Positions 1 to 12,361 of a stretch of 64,000 bases of DNA are shown here, piece after piece (the stretch's first letter is position 1; each line of letters begins with the position of its first letter). The notes beneath the pieces were generated by a model. The model ran no database searches and had not been told where the DNA came from. It saw nothing but the letters and a program-made list of their open reading frames with translations. The stretch is from NCBI RefSeq assembly GCF_964204645.1, contig NC_134025.1, positions 7,259,001 through 7,323,000 on the forward strand, in the 5' to 3' direction. Source of the stretch: Tubulanus polymorphus. Taxonomy: Eukaryota; Nemertea; Palaeonemertea; Tubulaniformes; Tubulanidae. A program made the translations under genes and the position numbers.

Positions 1-88
1 TATAGTCAACAAAATAATTCATTCATGATAGATTCATATTCAAAGGGAAATATATGAGATCGTTAAAATCATTGAATTGTTTACGCAC

Positions 89-593
89 CTTTCGTATGAA
101 CGCCCAAGCGATATGAACCAAACGTAAAAACTTTCCCACCGACTGTGTCGGCAACATTAGGAGGCATATTCTACAATTCACAAGAAATGACATTATTGAT
201 CAAGTCGATTATGGTACATTTCTTTTTGAATATAGCGAATTGTTGCATTAATATTACGTACTTTACTTAGACTGACTTCCTTAATCCACAGTTTCACAAG
301 ATTGTTAATCTTACATAAAACCTCCATCCTGAAAGAGATATGCACGTGCATCTACTGTAGAACCAGCCAGGAGTACAATTAAAATAGACCAATTCAATTT
401 TTTTGCAAAATCTTGAATCTTACCTGTGAGTTAACTCCACATCACTTTCAAAAACTCCGAACGGTTTCATCGTTTCTTCCAGTTTTGAGGATAGTTCTAT
501 GTCGAATGGTTTCGGTCCAGCCAGCGTAATCGGTGATGTTATCCCCGGATATTTTGGAGGTGTAGCAGTCTGACGTATTGAATTCATCATCAT
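89..593 (-). CDS. PAPOLA: Poly(A) polymerase, N-terminal exons (partial)
   Basis: Nuclear canonical poly(A) polymerase, which adds poly(A) tails after 3' cleavage of pre-mRNA. Three coding exons on the minus strand are visible: 424-593, 262-328 and 89-170. All have GT-AG borders and phases that join. The first encodes YPGITSPITLAGPKPFD followed by ETMKPFGVFE, matching the conserved N-terminus of vertebrate PAPOLA/PAPOLG. The second gives a KINNLVKLWIKEVS segment and the third GGKVFTFGSYRLGVHTKG, which contains the GS motif of the pol-beta-type nucleotidyltransferase fold. The catalytic aspartates (ADID in the family) should lie at the start of the next exon, left of the window. The start has three consecutive ATGs (585-593), so the exact initiator is uncertain. 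The rest of the gene is outside the window. The family is certain; the alpha versus gamma paralogue is not. Confidence 0.93.
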
Positions 594-1260
594 ACTAACA
601 ACAGTAACTGAAGTGAAGAATGATGATTCAGAGATAAAAAGTGAATGAGACAGCGCTTGAATTGTCTATTATTACATGACGAGGTATTCAACGGAGTGAT
701 ACTAAAAGCATGATAAGGAATGGCAGTAAACAAAAGCACCTCAAATTAAGATAGAGGTCACATAAGTTATTTTTGGCTGGTTGGGAAAAAAAATTTTCGG
801 GGCAATGAAAATAATGAAATGAATGGAGTTTGTAAAAAAATGAAGACACGCAACAGCGCATACCATGGAGTCCTAAACACAATTAAATACCTGTTTTTCA
901 ACGGGAATAGATAAATGCCAATAATTAACTGGTTGCAAGGGTTGTATTAAGGTCTAATCAGGTTTTTCCGGGCGCTCACATGCTCAACATTTTGAAATAG
1001 TACAAATTTTGACAAACATGGCGGAAATTCACAAAATTACCCACAATGCTCGAAAACCTAACCATTTTTGTCAACTAGCAACCAATTAATCAACCAATTA
1101 ATATATTACTGCCAATTAACAAATTATTCAATTATCAAATCTATGATACGTTTTAATTTTACATTAATGTAAGAAAATTCAAATTAGAGGCACTAGGTGG
1201 CAGCACCTCCTGGTACCAAAACCCGGAAGTAAAAAGTATTATTTGGAGAGAACTGTCAAA
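594..1260. promoter_or_regulatory. Shared upstream region of poly(A) polymerase and seipin
   Basis: This is 667 bp between the divergent start codons of poly(A) polymerase (minus) and seipin (plus). It is AT-rich with no coding exon that I can support. It must hold the 5'UTRs and probably a bidirectional promoter. No clear TATA box is tied to either start. Confidence 0.5.
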
Positions 1261-3333
1261 ATGATTTTATCATGGATAAGTGCTGTGATAAATTGGCTGA
1301 AAGTTAGCACATCAGTATGGGTTTCCAAAATCAAACACACAGTTGTAAGAGTAGTCCTCTCCATTAGCATTTTAGCGCTTTTACTTTGGATATCTATATT
1401 TTTATATGGAACTTTTTACTATATTTATATGCCATCGATATCTCACATGAAACCAGTACATCTCCACTTTCGGTAAGAGCAGTTTCGGACGTTTCGTATA
1501 TATTCTTCGCGTATTTCTTGTTGCTTATTAGATATTGCAAGTTAGAATAATTTTAAGGGCCTATTGTCATTACTGTAGGCTATCACAGATTTTTTTTTTA
1601 CTAATTGCTTGCTTGCTCAGACTTGCACGCCATTATAATGATTTCATTAATTGTCACCCTACATAGGCCTATTGATGTTTTTTCCACAGTTCTGCATCTA
1701 CACAAGACGATAAATATGCATCTTTCCCTGAAGCTGATGTCTCACTTGTATCTATTGACAAAGATCAGGTATTGCAGATTGAAATTAGATATGCCTGTTA
1801 TTGTTCTTGATTGAGTAAGCTAAGTTTTTTATGCTGAAATGTCCTTAATTATACCTAATTCTAGTTGATGGTCAGAGGTCAGCCATATATAATATGCCTT
1901 CAATTAGACATGCCTGAATCACCTGTCAATCAAAAGTTAGGTGAGTATGAGAAATATAAATGGTAATTATGATTCTCATTAAATCTAGCCATTGACTCAA
2001 AAATGATCTTTTGCTATTCTTACAGGTATGTTTATGGTGGCGTTACAGTTTTACAGTCGCAAAGATGAACCTTTACAATATTCTCAACGTTCGGTACGTA
2101 TGGATTTATGATTCCCACAAAAATTAAAACATATGTCCCTAAAGATATGTTTCAAGGTTCTCTCATTTTCTCCTTTTTTTCACAGGTTCTCCTTCGGTAT
2201 AAGTCTACTATGCTACAAACTATGGAAACATTAGTTTATTCACCAATGTTACTAACTGGAGCTCGTGAACAGAAACAGACATTGATTGTTGAGTTCTTTA
2301 ACCGGTATCTGGAAGATGCTGTGAGTATTCACTATTTTACCAAAACTGCCATGTTGTCGATTGATTGGGAAGGCTGAACTCATTATACTCCTCCTTGTAT
2401 AACAACTGCAACCATTTTCAGTATCATCCAGCAACAAAGGCTAAGATCATCATTGAATCACAGAAAGTGCAAATATATTCAGCTTCTCTAAAAATCTATG
2501 CTCATTTTACAGGTCTCAGGTAGATATGAATTTAGAATCCAAACTTTTAATAGTCCTTCAACAAGGAAAAAGCAATCAACAATAAATTGATTTTGAAAAT
2601 TACTGACATAATTCACAATCATACATGTATTTCCTGCTCTGCATTTTCTGATCATTAATATATGTGCATGTATATGTTAAGATTTCTAACATTTAATGAT
2701 CATTATTTCTTATTGGCAGATTCATCATGTTTAATTGGCCAATCCTGTCAGCTATTGGTGGTGTTGGAACAAACCTACTGTTCCTAATTGCGGTTGTAAT
2801 GTTGTCTTGGTATCGATTCTTGTGGGTACGACAAATTGATAGACCAGTTGTTGTTCACGTTCAATCAAAACATGGGCGATCATTGGATGAACGGAGAAAG
2901 AGCTTGCGAGCCGTTCTTAAAAAAGAAAGAACTGAAGGTAAACTTAAAGATGAATATACTTTTTCAAACATTTTCTTGATCAAGATCTTTGTAAATCAGT
3001 CCAGGTTATTTTGTACTTGTTGGTCAATCTTATTGTAATCTATAAATCTGATAGCGTATTCTAATATTTTTAGTGCGTACAATATCAAGTAGTCAGTCAT
3101 GTCCTGTGCTTGAACCAGAGACTGTTCCTGACGATTTTGAAGTTATAGATAAGAAACTAGAAAGACATGATTCGGAGGATAAAACTCTATTCATTCTCGG
3201 TGAAGAAGATGATGAAGGGCCTGAGAATGACACGGAAAATGTATTGCCAGAAACTTCTAACCAAGAAATGCAATTACGACGTCGTTTTGATAAAAAAATT
3301 ACGGACGAAATTAAAAAAGCTGAATTATCTTGA
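1261..3333 (+). CDS. BSCL2: Seipin (lipid-droplet biogenesis protein)
   Basis: ER membrane protein that forms rings at ER-lipid droplet contacts and controls droplet formation. Eight exons: 1261-1472, 1690-1768, 1865-1940, 2026-2093, 2186-2320, 2422-2519, 2720-2937, 3074-3333; all phases agree, giving 381 aa. The first membrane helix is at about residues 32-55 ([20 protein letters not shown]). The conserved luminal domain follows, with LPESPVNQ-like [33 protein letters not shown] and [10 protein letters not shown], and the second helix is at about 224-250. The C-terminal cytosolic tail is acidic and ends in ELS. The NVS glycosylation site of human seipin is DVS here, so that site is missing. 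I chose ATG 1261 because no upstream in-frame ATG exists; the frame is open from a TTG at 1243. The gene is head-to-head with poly(A) polymerase and tail-to-tail with PIGF. Confidence 0.95.
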
Positions 3334-5203
3334 CTAACATTCCGTTAGTCCATTCCAGAACTGACGACATCTCTATCAGATCGATAAACCTCATTTTAAT
3401 TTCGTTTGATGGAAATGTTTTACTTGATTTCAGTGATTTGTTGTCTAATTCAAGCATTATCAGTCAGGTACTTAAATTTAAGCTGAAATATAATCATAGA
3501 GTCAGCATTTACTACTTAAAATGCTGTACATAATTTTAGTTAAAGGCTGGAGGGTTGCTTCACGATAGTTGTATCAAGAGAATGGCTATTGAAGAGGGAG
3601 GGAAATATCAGCTATTGGTTTTTGAAAGGTTTGTTGTGACTAGCGCATGTTTAATGTTTCCTAGTTTTGGGAAAGGAATACAAAGCATGCACGAATTAAT
3701 GGTCACGTAGTTAAAACAATTATAGATTTAACACTCCAACCCTCTGTCTCATTATTTGAAAAAAAGTTTTGTTATATGTTACAAAAAAAGAATGAATTTA
3801 TAAAAAAAAACCTCAAAACTGAGTTACATCAATGAAATGAATTTATTTCATGTTGAGGCTTCTCCATATAAGAGTGGCTGTGATACAAGGTTATAGTGTA
3901 AAATTCTTTATTCATGATTGATGTGTTGTTTTTCTGATGATAATTGTCCTTTTATGGAGTCTATTCTGTCAAAACTGTGATCCTCATTGTTACGGTTTGT
4001 AAATCAAGCCTATCTTTAGAATGAATAAGTCAATGCGTCTTGCTATCTTCTTAGCTATAAGGCTTACATGTTAATTTCTACATTTCTAATTACACAAATT
4101 GAAATATGTATTGATTTCTTGTATAACGCACATAATATTTGACTGGTGCTATTATAATTTTCCATAGGGAGCGTCCAAAAATTACGTACCTCTTAATTGG
4201 GGGAGGGGGGTTACTGTTTGGTACATGGGGGAGGGGGGTCAGCAAAAAGGTACATACTTTGAGGGAGGGGGTATTAATCAATCTTGGTACATACTTTATG
4301 CACCAAACTCGAATGAAAATAGCCGATGATGTTTTATCGGCTTTTTGTAACTTGTTCAAGTGACTTGTAGTAGAGTTCAACTGGGAATTCCCGATACCAG
4401 GTACCGGTATCGACCTTACACGCACTTGTTGGAATCAGGTATTTATATTCTTTATATTTTGTTTTGATTTGTGTTCTTTGCATCAATATAATTGGGGGGG
4501 GGGGTCATGGGTACCATGGTACGCACCTATGAGGGGGGTCAGTGAATTTGGTACAAAGGTGGTACAAGGATCAGAAAAACGGGAGATTTTGAGGTACGTT
4601 ATTTCTGGACGCTCCCCTAGGGGCTTTCTTTTAAGTGACATTAAGGCATACAGTAAAACCGTTTAGAGTCCATGGTTAAACCCAATTCATCTGACACAGA
4701 TGAACTAACACGTTCCTGTAAAAATACGTTGAATCTTCATTCATCCGGTGATCAATAGAAAAACAAATGTTTTAACTTGAATTAAATATTATATAATAAA
4801 TGATTTCATACGCATTGTATTAATATGTATAAACAAATAAATGCTTAATAATATTCTATTTTTTGTCTTGCTTTTATTGTCATTGTCTCTGCATGACTGG
4901 TTCTCATCCATAAATAATCCAAGATGTACCCTCAAAAAAGACAATGGATGGAGTTGACTATTAACATGAGTTTTATTATTCCTTATTTTCCACTTTTTGT
5001 ACATGATTTGAAAACAAGCACATGCAAATCTCATAACAAATGACAAAAAGACTAGTAACGACACACTCGAGTACTAAAAGTCTTAATATTCAAGCTCGAT
5101 CAAATACAACACTCAATGCCAAGATGTGAGATTCGAATTCTGCCCAAAAACTAATCCTGGTTCATTCAACTGAGACTAATTCCATATGTCTCCAATTAAG
5201 GCA
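3334..5203. other. Intergenic between seipin and PIGF; includes seipin 3'UTR
   Basis: The two genes converge here. The stretch is AT-rich with several AATAAA-like signals (for example near 4797). It contains the TA-flanked inverted-repeat element at 4167-4617. No further coding exon was found on either strand. Confidence 0.5.
4167..4617. mobile_element. Non-autonomous TIR element flanked by TA
   Basis: The left end GGGAGCGTCCAAAAATTACG and the inverted right end GGGGAGCGTCCAGAAATAAC continue into ACGTACCTC, giving imperfect terminal inverted repeats of about 26 bp. A TA dinucleotide flanks each end (4165-4166 and 4618-4619). The interior has G-rich subrepeats built on GGTAC followed by runs such as GGGGGAGGGGGG, and no transposase ORF. 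This fits a MITE. The GCGTCCA..AATTACGT ends recall those I remember for IS4EU/ISL2EU-type DNA transposons, but that superfamily assignment is from memory only. Confidence 0.7.
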
Positions 5204-6517
5204 TCATACAGATTTTCTTTTACCAGTCTGTTTCCAGCCAATACGCACAGTTGCTATCAATAGTCCAGCTAGATAACCAATCACAGTACCAGCAACACAA
5301 GTAATCGGCCATGTCTATAATTGAAAATAAGAAAAGCGGTAAAAAGGCAGCAACTTATTGACAGCCGGACACTTGATTTTAGGATATTCACCTGCCATGG
5401 TCGATCCCAGTCTAAAGGTATTGGAAACGCTCCAATCCATGCTCCAAGTAAACTGGAAAATGTTGTAATGAGGATATTGGTCTCAAGGAAATTCTCTGGC
5501 CTGAAATTATACGAAGAATGAATGATGTATTTTTTCCACAGGAAATGGTCTTTATATCGAGGATGTAATTTTTACTTTAGTTCAAGATAGAGTCTTCGCC
5601 ATTCCGATAAAGATGCTCCAAGCACGCAGCAAGATGGAAGTACTGTAGTTGCTGATAAGAGTATTGAGAAATAGTATGTCTCTTCCATTTGTCTGAAAAG
5701 CAAGCATTTTTAGCATACATGACTGCTGATCCGGTCTTGTAGATGAATAGTCTAGTACCTAGCCATCGTTCGTTGTAGAGAACCCTTAACAACGACTGGT
5801 ATTCAGACTAATTAGTAGCTGAACTTTGTACAATTATAATACTATTACATCATGTGAATAATCCTTACAATTTTCAAGTACTTTTGAAAACACAAAATAT
5901 ATATGGTTTTAACCAGTATGAAGACTTACTCAAAGACAGGAGCTCCAAATAGTATTGCAATAGCATGATATATAATTGTTCCCATAAAGGTTATCAACCC
6001 ACATTTCAGGACATTCTGAACCTGAAAATAAAATAAGCAAACATACATTAATCTATGTATCCATAGCCCATGTCTTATCATGTTATCTTAGATATTTACT
6101 ACAACAGCAATAATAATGATCATGTATTAATTGGCGCATCCTTGGGAAAGAAAGATTGAGAACACAGATAGCAGTAATCATTCCAGGAACATACCCAGAG
6201 CACCAATACCAAGATAATATATTCACTTCTAAGCGGGTGATTGCCAGTACCTCAATACTCTTCTTGCGAAAGCTTTCAATTGTAGGCGCTACTTGTAGCG
6301 TTGAGACAATGTTCAACAAGCCAATAACCAGCATAAAAACCTTGATGGCGGCCAAAGGATGTTTGACAATGTGGAACAATTCAACCGTAGAATTGGCTAC
6401 GGCGAACAGTACCGATAGCCATACAATTTGGGTCAAATTAAACCATAGAAGGATAGAAATTCCCTGTTTAGAAAGAGAATAATAACCCAGAGTTTTATTT
6501 CCCCTGGGCGCTGACAT
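5204..6517 (-). CDS. PIGF: GPI biosynthesis protein PIG-F
   Basis: Multi-pass ER membrane protein that stabilises the ethanolamine-phosphate transferases PIG-O and PIG-G in GPI-anchor synthesis. Five minus-strand exons: 6251-6517, 5930-6021, 5576-5692, 5392-5500 and 5204-5314. Phases are consistent and give 231 aa (human PIGF is about 219 aa). Diagnostic stretches are YHAIAILFGAPVFE, SLLGAWIGAFPIPLDWDRPW and a final TWPITCVAGTVIGYLAGL segment, matching human GAPLIE, GAWLGALPIPLDWERPWQ and GATFGYVAGL. Several hydrophobic helices are evident. The protein starts MSAPRGNKTLGYYSL and ends KRKSV. The gene shares a 198-bp divergent promoter with SLC35F6. Confidence 0.93.
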
Positions 6518-6715
6518 CTTGGATTTAAGATTACTTACTACCTAGACTGGTTACCGGTCTCTATCTTCAATTCCCATATTGAATTGGACAGGCAACCAGT
6601 CTAGAAATAAAATGGCCAGATTTGTTACCGACTGGTGCTGCCACCACACTTAGACTGATCAGCTGTGGTTGTGATGTACATAAAATCATAACTTTTGTCT
6701 TACTGCCTCAGTGCG
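6518..6715. promoter_or_regulatory. 198-bp bidirectional promoter region with a hairpin
   Basis: This separates the divergent ATGs of PIGF and SLC35F6. It contains a perfect 11-bp inverted repeat, CTAGACTGGTT (6542-6552) against AACCAGTCTAG (6594-6604). A nested 6-bp stem CAATTC/GAATTG (6568-6573, 6581-6586) lies inside. A short uORF of 13 codons starts at 6612 on the SLC35F6 side. Promoter activity is inferred from position. Confidence 0.6.
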
Positions 6716-9364
6716 ATGGCTTTGTCATGTTACCAAGTGTTACTGGCAGTTGGAATGCTTGTCACTGGAAGCATTAACACAATAAGTAAAAAAGCACAGA
6801 ACGATGTTAAGTAAGAATATGGCGCCAATGGGAATAGTAAAACAAAATAGGGATCACCCCGACACCCGTCCTACTTAAACATACTATATACACCCCTATC
6901 CCTATATGCCCTACTACAACAGTCTAATAATCGCATTCCTGATTCTCATTTTGCTCGTATTACATCGCAGCATTCTGATCATTATCTTCTTTGTAAAAAA
7001 AAACTGTATTCCACCAGTAGATTATGACTTCGCAAGCAGAGAGCGATGTAAATTGCAGCCGAGTTGGCACATCGTTCGACACCTGTTATTTTTATTTCAG
7101 TGTGGCCGGGTATTATAATGCTTCCGCCAACAACACGGCCACTCCGCATGATTTTCATCATCCCTGGTTTCAGACCATCATAATGTTCATGGGAGAATTT
7201 CTGTGTCTCATCGGTTTCGCTTATCACAGAAAAAAACAGCGAGATGAATGGCAGAAAGAGGTCAGTGTCTACACCTACCGGTCACCGAGTCACATGATAG
7301 AAAAAAGACACAATTTTCTTGAATAAACAAAGTTTAACAATATGTGTAGGCATGGAAACAAATTGTTAAACATTGCCGGAAATCATGGAGTCTCTTTTCT
7401 TTATTCAACCCCTTTCAATAAAGACGTTTTTGCAATCTTTCAATTCAGTGTAGAATGGATTAAAAAGACGATGTTACTAGTAACCCATCGACAGATTAGT
7501 TCACCTCCATTGTTTGCAATGTACAGGATCAAGTATTTTGTATTTTAGCTGCAAGAAAGATTTGAAAATGGAGAAGACATCCCAGATCCACCAGATCAAG
7601 GAAGGTACTTTATGCTGGCCAGAACCCCCACACAAAAATCATATTTTCTTAAAGATTATTTGATTTCATGTTTTATTTTTAGGGTTTGCCAGCTGATTTT
7701 AGCCATTCCTACAATTTGTGACCTGATAGGAACTTCAGTTGCTGGTACTTTGGAACCAAAATAGAGAACAATGATGAGCATCAACTTGAGCAGCAATTTA
7801 TTTTATCATTCTTTACAGGGATTGGCTTGATTTATGTAAATGGATCAGTGTGGCAAATGTTGAGAGGGTCTATGATTGTTTTTGCTGGCATCTTTTCCGT
7901 GAGTTTTAAAATGCTAGTTTTTAATCCAAGGAAAAGGTCTTTTGTATATTTGCTTGTTCTTTAGCTTATGCTGCATATTAATCCGCAAATGCTTATTCTT
8001 TGAAGAGAATCTTTTTAAAACGCAAACTGAAATTCATCCACTGGTCCGGTATTTTTATTGTCTGCTGTGGATTGGTGTTGGTTGGAATTTCAAGTGTTTT
8101 GGAGGAAAAGATTTCAGATGATGCCAAAAATGCTATTATAGGTAAGCATTTAGAAATGGAACATTTGCTCTATGATATTATGATTCTAAGTAATTCTCAT
8201 TATTTTAGGAATCGTTTTGATAGTCTGTAGCCAAATTGTAAGTGCTGGACAAATGATCATCGAAGAGATGTTTTTAAAGAAAAAAAATTTTCACCCTTTA
8301 CAAGTAAGTTTTAGAAATTGATCTGTGACAGCTTAGAAAGATTCGGGATATTAAACTATATGTTTTTTGCCCAGGTTGTTGGAATGGAAGGAACATATGG
8401 ATTTCTAATTATGGCATTTGTAAGTATGCAGTGCAAAGCACTGTTTGAAGGACCAGAATAGTGTATTAGAAGATCTTAATATTTTCCTTTATGAATTTAT
8501 TATTGGTTACTTTTAGGCTGTGCTTCCGGCCATGTACTTCATACCAGGTTCCCAGTTGAATAATTGTTATGAAAACAGTATTGATGCTCTGTATCAGATC
8601 AAAAACAGTCCTTCTTTATTGATATTCTGTATACTGTATCTGCTATCTATAGCATTCTACAACTACTTTGGTCTTGCAGTTACAAAGTCGCTCACAGGTA
8701 TGACTTTTCTATGGACATACAGTTCGACAGTTAGTTCTCAAGTTCTCAAAATTGGTTAATATTCAATGATCTAACTCCAGAATCGAATCTAAACCTAGAA
8801 CTGGCTGTCCCTGGTGGTGCCATTTAAAATGCAGTTCAATATTTGTGATCGATTTCTCTTGCAGCCGTTCACAGGACGTTGATTGATGCATGTAGAACAA
8901 TTTTGGTGTGGATAGTTGATCTAGTGATCTACTATGCATTCGATAAGGTTGGTCTTTTATCGAATTCATTTTATTACCATAGAGTAAAACTAAATGTTCT
9001 CTTATTTGATATTGCTTCATAATTTCATTTTTAGAATTTTGGGGAAGAATTCAACATTACTTATGGTTTATTACAAAGTATGTATCTTTATTTTAATTTA
9101 CATCTTGATTATTAAATTAATTTTGACTTAGCACAAATTGTTATTTTTGCAGTTGATGGATTCTTTTTCCTGATGATCGGTACTGCGTTGTACAATGAAC
9201 TGATCGATTTAAGTTGGTTGCCGTGTTTCCGTCAGTCGGGTCAACAAATGGATACAGTTCATACTGATAGACAAAATATACAGGACAACGATATTGATGA
9301 CAATGATGACATCGATGAACGCACCAAACTTCTACGGGATACGGACAGCGCTGTAAATAGTTAA
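6716..9364 (+). CDS. SLC35F6: Solute carrier family 35 member F6-like transporter
   Basis: Member of the drug/metabolite transporter superfamily; the human homologue is lysosomal/mitochondrial and of unclear substrate. Twelve exons: 6716-6810, 7101-7260, 7549-7604, 7683-7744, 7819-7898, 8006-8141, 8209-8303, 8375-8419, 8517-8697, 8865-8947, 9035-9077, 9153-9364; phases join to 415 aa (human 371). Conserved pieces are LVTGSINTISKKA in the first helix, CDLIGTS, WQMLRGSMIVFAGIFS (human SFQMLRGAVIIFTGLFS), GTYGFLIMA and LMIGTALYNE near the C-terminus. About ten hydrophobic helices are expected. The tail is acidic and asparagine/aspartate-rich (ENs, DDNDDIDERTKLL); an ERTKLL-type dileucine signal is visible, consistent with endolysosomal sorting. 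The exon 6 acceptor (at 8005) is the weakest border. Confidence 0.92.
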
Positions 9365-9524
9365 TGGACTTGTGATTGATTTCATTTTTTATAGTGATTA
9401 ACAAATAATGATATACATAATTTTTATAATCGCATATATTCTAAAGCAAATGAAAAAGTAACATTACCTAAAAAGCTTTGTGCAATCTTTTTAAATTGAT
9501 TTTTTTATAATACCTTTTCAGATA

Positions 9525-9530
9525 AATAAA
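9525..9530 (+). terminator. Likely SLC35F6 poly(A) signal AATAAA
   Basis: An exact AATAAA lies 161 bp after the SLC35F6 stop, in the 632-bp gap where SLC35F6 and the cyclin gene converge. Confidence 0.5.
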
Positions 9531-9996
9531 GATATATTTTTATGATTCCTAAATTGTAAATTGTAATGATGGTTGATTTGGCAATTTTTATTTTGAATTC
9601 GTAGACGGACCTCTCAAACATGCTGAAAATCACATCGAACAAAAAACGCATGCAAAGAAATTAGTTTAAGAATTCTCCGATTTATTTCTTTGTGTAAATT
9701 AGAAATGTTTCAGTCTTGCAAAAATGTGAGTATATTACTGTGTCTAGGATCTGCATACAATTGTTTTCTAACAATTTTGGAGGATTATTTTGTACAGCCA
9801 TGTGGAGCAGGATTACAACAATCAATTGAAAAGAAATTCAATTCATTGGAATATGAAGTTCAGCATAATATACAAAAACTTAATAATGATAATTTATTTA
9901 CAATATGTACATGTATTTCTATACTATAACAGATTGAGGCTTTTACAAAAATTTCTTAGAATAATTTCCGTAAAGAAAGTATTTGAATTGATATCA

Positions 9997-12361
9997 TTAG
10001 GTTGTATTTCTTAGGGCCATTTCTTCATTGACTAGTTTTTCCAAGACTACGTTTGAGGTCAGTATCGGGGATACGCTGATCGCTCCGTATGCCGAAGTAC
10101 TCGAGTATTTTGATCTAGCAGCCTGTAGATTGAGAATATTTAAAGATTACGTATCAATCACAATCGCCCAATCCGATTGTGATATACGGACTAAAAGATT
10201 TTGTTTTTTCAAATCGATGATTTTTGCGGATTTCCAGGAGCCGGATCCGTACTTCAAGTTATTGAACAAGCCCGAGGTTAGAACTTACCGTATAACTACT
10301 TCTATGAATTTCTTCCAGCAATACGGCTAATTTTCGTATGCAAGGATAGATGTCTCTTTCGCTGTACATGCTGTAGAATGCTAGGGTCGGTGTCCAAACA
10401 CCTCGGGTAGTTTGTCGTAGAACTGACATACTCAAATACAATGCTGATGCTGCGATTTCTGATTTTGGAAATGGAATACATTGGGCGTCCGTCACACTCA
10501 AATCGATGATAAATAATGCAAGGTCCTGCACCTGAAATAATTGAACCTTCATTGTATTTTGGCGAGAATCCCAAGATACATTTATATGATATTTATGTTA
10601 TCGCTAGCTAATAGCTGGAACTTTGTTACAATAGATAGAAACCCTTAAAAACGATATCAATGATTATATATATATGAAATTGATGAAAACTGATAAAGAA
10701 AAACAAATTTTGTGTTCACCTTTTTATCGGAGGTTCTTGCCGCCAAAAGGTACCGGTTTAGGAAAAGATACGGCCCAGGGATGCTGAGGTCGAACTTGAG
10801 GTGGTGCAAAAGGACCAGCTCCATCTGTATCACGTGGTCATATGTATATGTGTTATCGGTTAAATGCACCAAATTATCGACCTTAGCAAATTATGTAAGA
10901 TAAATAAAAACGTTTATGAATTCATTAATCAAGTGAGAACAAGTGATTGCAATTCTTTTCAAAATCATTCATAAAATTCCGAATTCATTTAAAAAGCATT
11001 ACCTCTGGGGCAAACCTTTCGTTGTATTTGGCTGCGACGAATAAACTCGTGATTCCTAGAAGTTGAAATCGACTCAGTGAAATATCGGCGACTGTCAGAA
11101 ATCTGTCGATTATTGATACGGCCATGTGTAACGTATCTCCCAGTAGATTCAGGTGCATCTTTTTGAGAAAAAAATGATCATACACTCACGTTAAGTATCT
11201 CATTGATGGATTAGTGAGTGGTGATTATTGGACATAAATTGGAAGCTCTTTGATGACCAACCTGAACCTGGATTAACCAATCCATCAGGATAGTTCTCAT
11301 TTTAGGAGTAATATCACCACTGGTGTCCAGGTAATCTGGTGACATCGTATGCATTTCCTCTCTACTCTGTAAAATATTCACTTTTACTTGACAAAAAAAA
11401 ACAAGGAACTTGATTTTAGTTATTTTCAAGTGTGTCTCAAACCTTCAGATAAAGAATTATATCCTGGTAGTATTCTTGACACATAAATGGATCGGTGATT
11501 TGTGAATCTATATCTTCTATATCAGATTGCCTTCGTAGCATCGTCTGTATTCCAACGCCAATACCACTTATATCTATCGGTTCATCTACAGAAAGTGAAA
11601 TAGGAGCAACCTGTCAGGAAAATCATCCATTTATTGGCTATTCAATCTTCAGATCTTGCCTTACCCATTAGAACCATGGTTCTAGGGGCCTGGACATCGA
11701 ATCCGGCTCGACGCGCTTTTTTGGCTTGCATGATAGCCTCTGTATCTGATACCAGTAAAGTGTAATCATTTAAAGATGCCCGCCTGTTCGTTTTTGAAGG
11801 CACCTTTTGATGAAGTAACGGCCGTTCATGATGATACGGCGCCGTCACTGCTGGTAGAATCATAACTTCATCATCGTCGTCGTCATCATTTTCTGAATAA
11901 ATAGATTTATTACGAAAATTCGGCAGGCTGATAGAATTTCTAATTGGACGGATATATGTCTTTACCTGACGGTAGTTCAGCATAGTCGGTGCTTGAATCG
12001 TCTCTCATTTCAGTGTCCCGTAGCCTAATATCGTTAATAACTGCCCGACTCCTCTCTCGGGCTTTGTACGGTTCCGCTGGTGGCGGTCTCGGCTCTTGAT
12101 TTTGGATCCCTTTCAATGGCTGTCTCTGGAGAAAAGAAAAGAATGATACAGCGGAAAGTAGTGTTTAAATCAGACACCTGCTGTTCAAGGGTTCTTGGGC
12201 GTTATATCTCTACTCACTATTTTTGCTGAAAACGCTGGATTTGATGTCCTAAATGCTTTTTGTGCGGCCATCTTTTCCCGAGAAATTTTCACAGAATCAG
12301 GAGCATATTTTTTTCCCTTCCCTATTACCCGTTGCTTGAAGTAACCTAACCTGCTTGACAT
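9997..12361 (-). CDS. Mitotic (A/B-type) cyclin with destruction box
   Basis: CDK-activating cyclin. Nine minus-strand exons: 12218-12361, 11966-12125, 11665-11892, 11443-11585, 11262-11366, 11003-11158, 10720-10881, 10289-10531, 9997-10122. All phases agree, giving 488 aa. Cyclin box N is recognisable: DPFMCQEYYQDIILYL, then MRTILMDWLIQVQ (the MRAIL patch, here MRTIL), DTLHMAVSIIDRFL and LLGITSLFVAAKYNE. TDNTYTYDHVIQME and a C-terminal cyclin fold with KYSSTSAYGAISVSP follow. Exon 2 starts with RQPLKGIQN, an exact RxxLxxIxN destruction box at about residues 49-57, so APC/C-dependent destruction is likely. An acidic DDDDDDE run lies near residue 105. It does not match cyclin A, B1/2 or B3 closely enough to name; it may be a divergent invertebrate B-type. 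An in-frame upstream ATG (12388) exists, but MSSRLGYF is preferred. Confidence 0.88.

Noticed and set aside
3330-3533. Open frame overlapping the seipin stop
   Set aside because: A different frame, in the 3'UTR, without homology or splice support.
6612-6653. 13-codon uORF upstream of SLC35F6
   Set aside because: Its presence in the mRNA cannot be shown and nothing marks it as conserved, so it is mentioned only as part of the promoter region.
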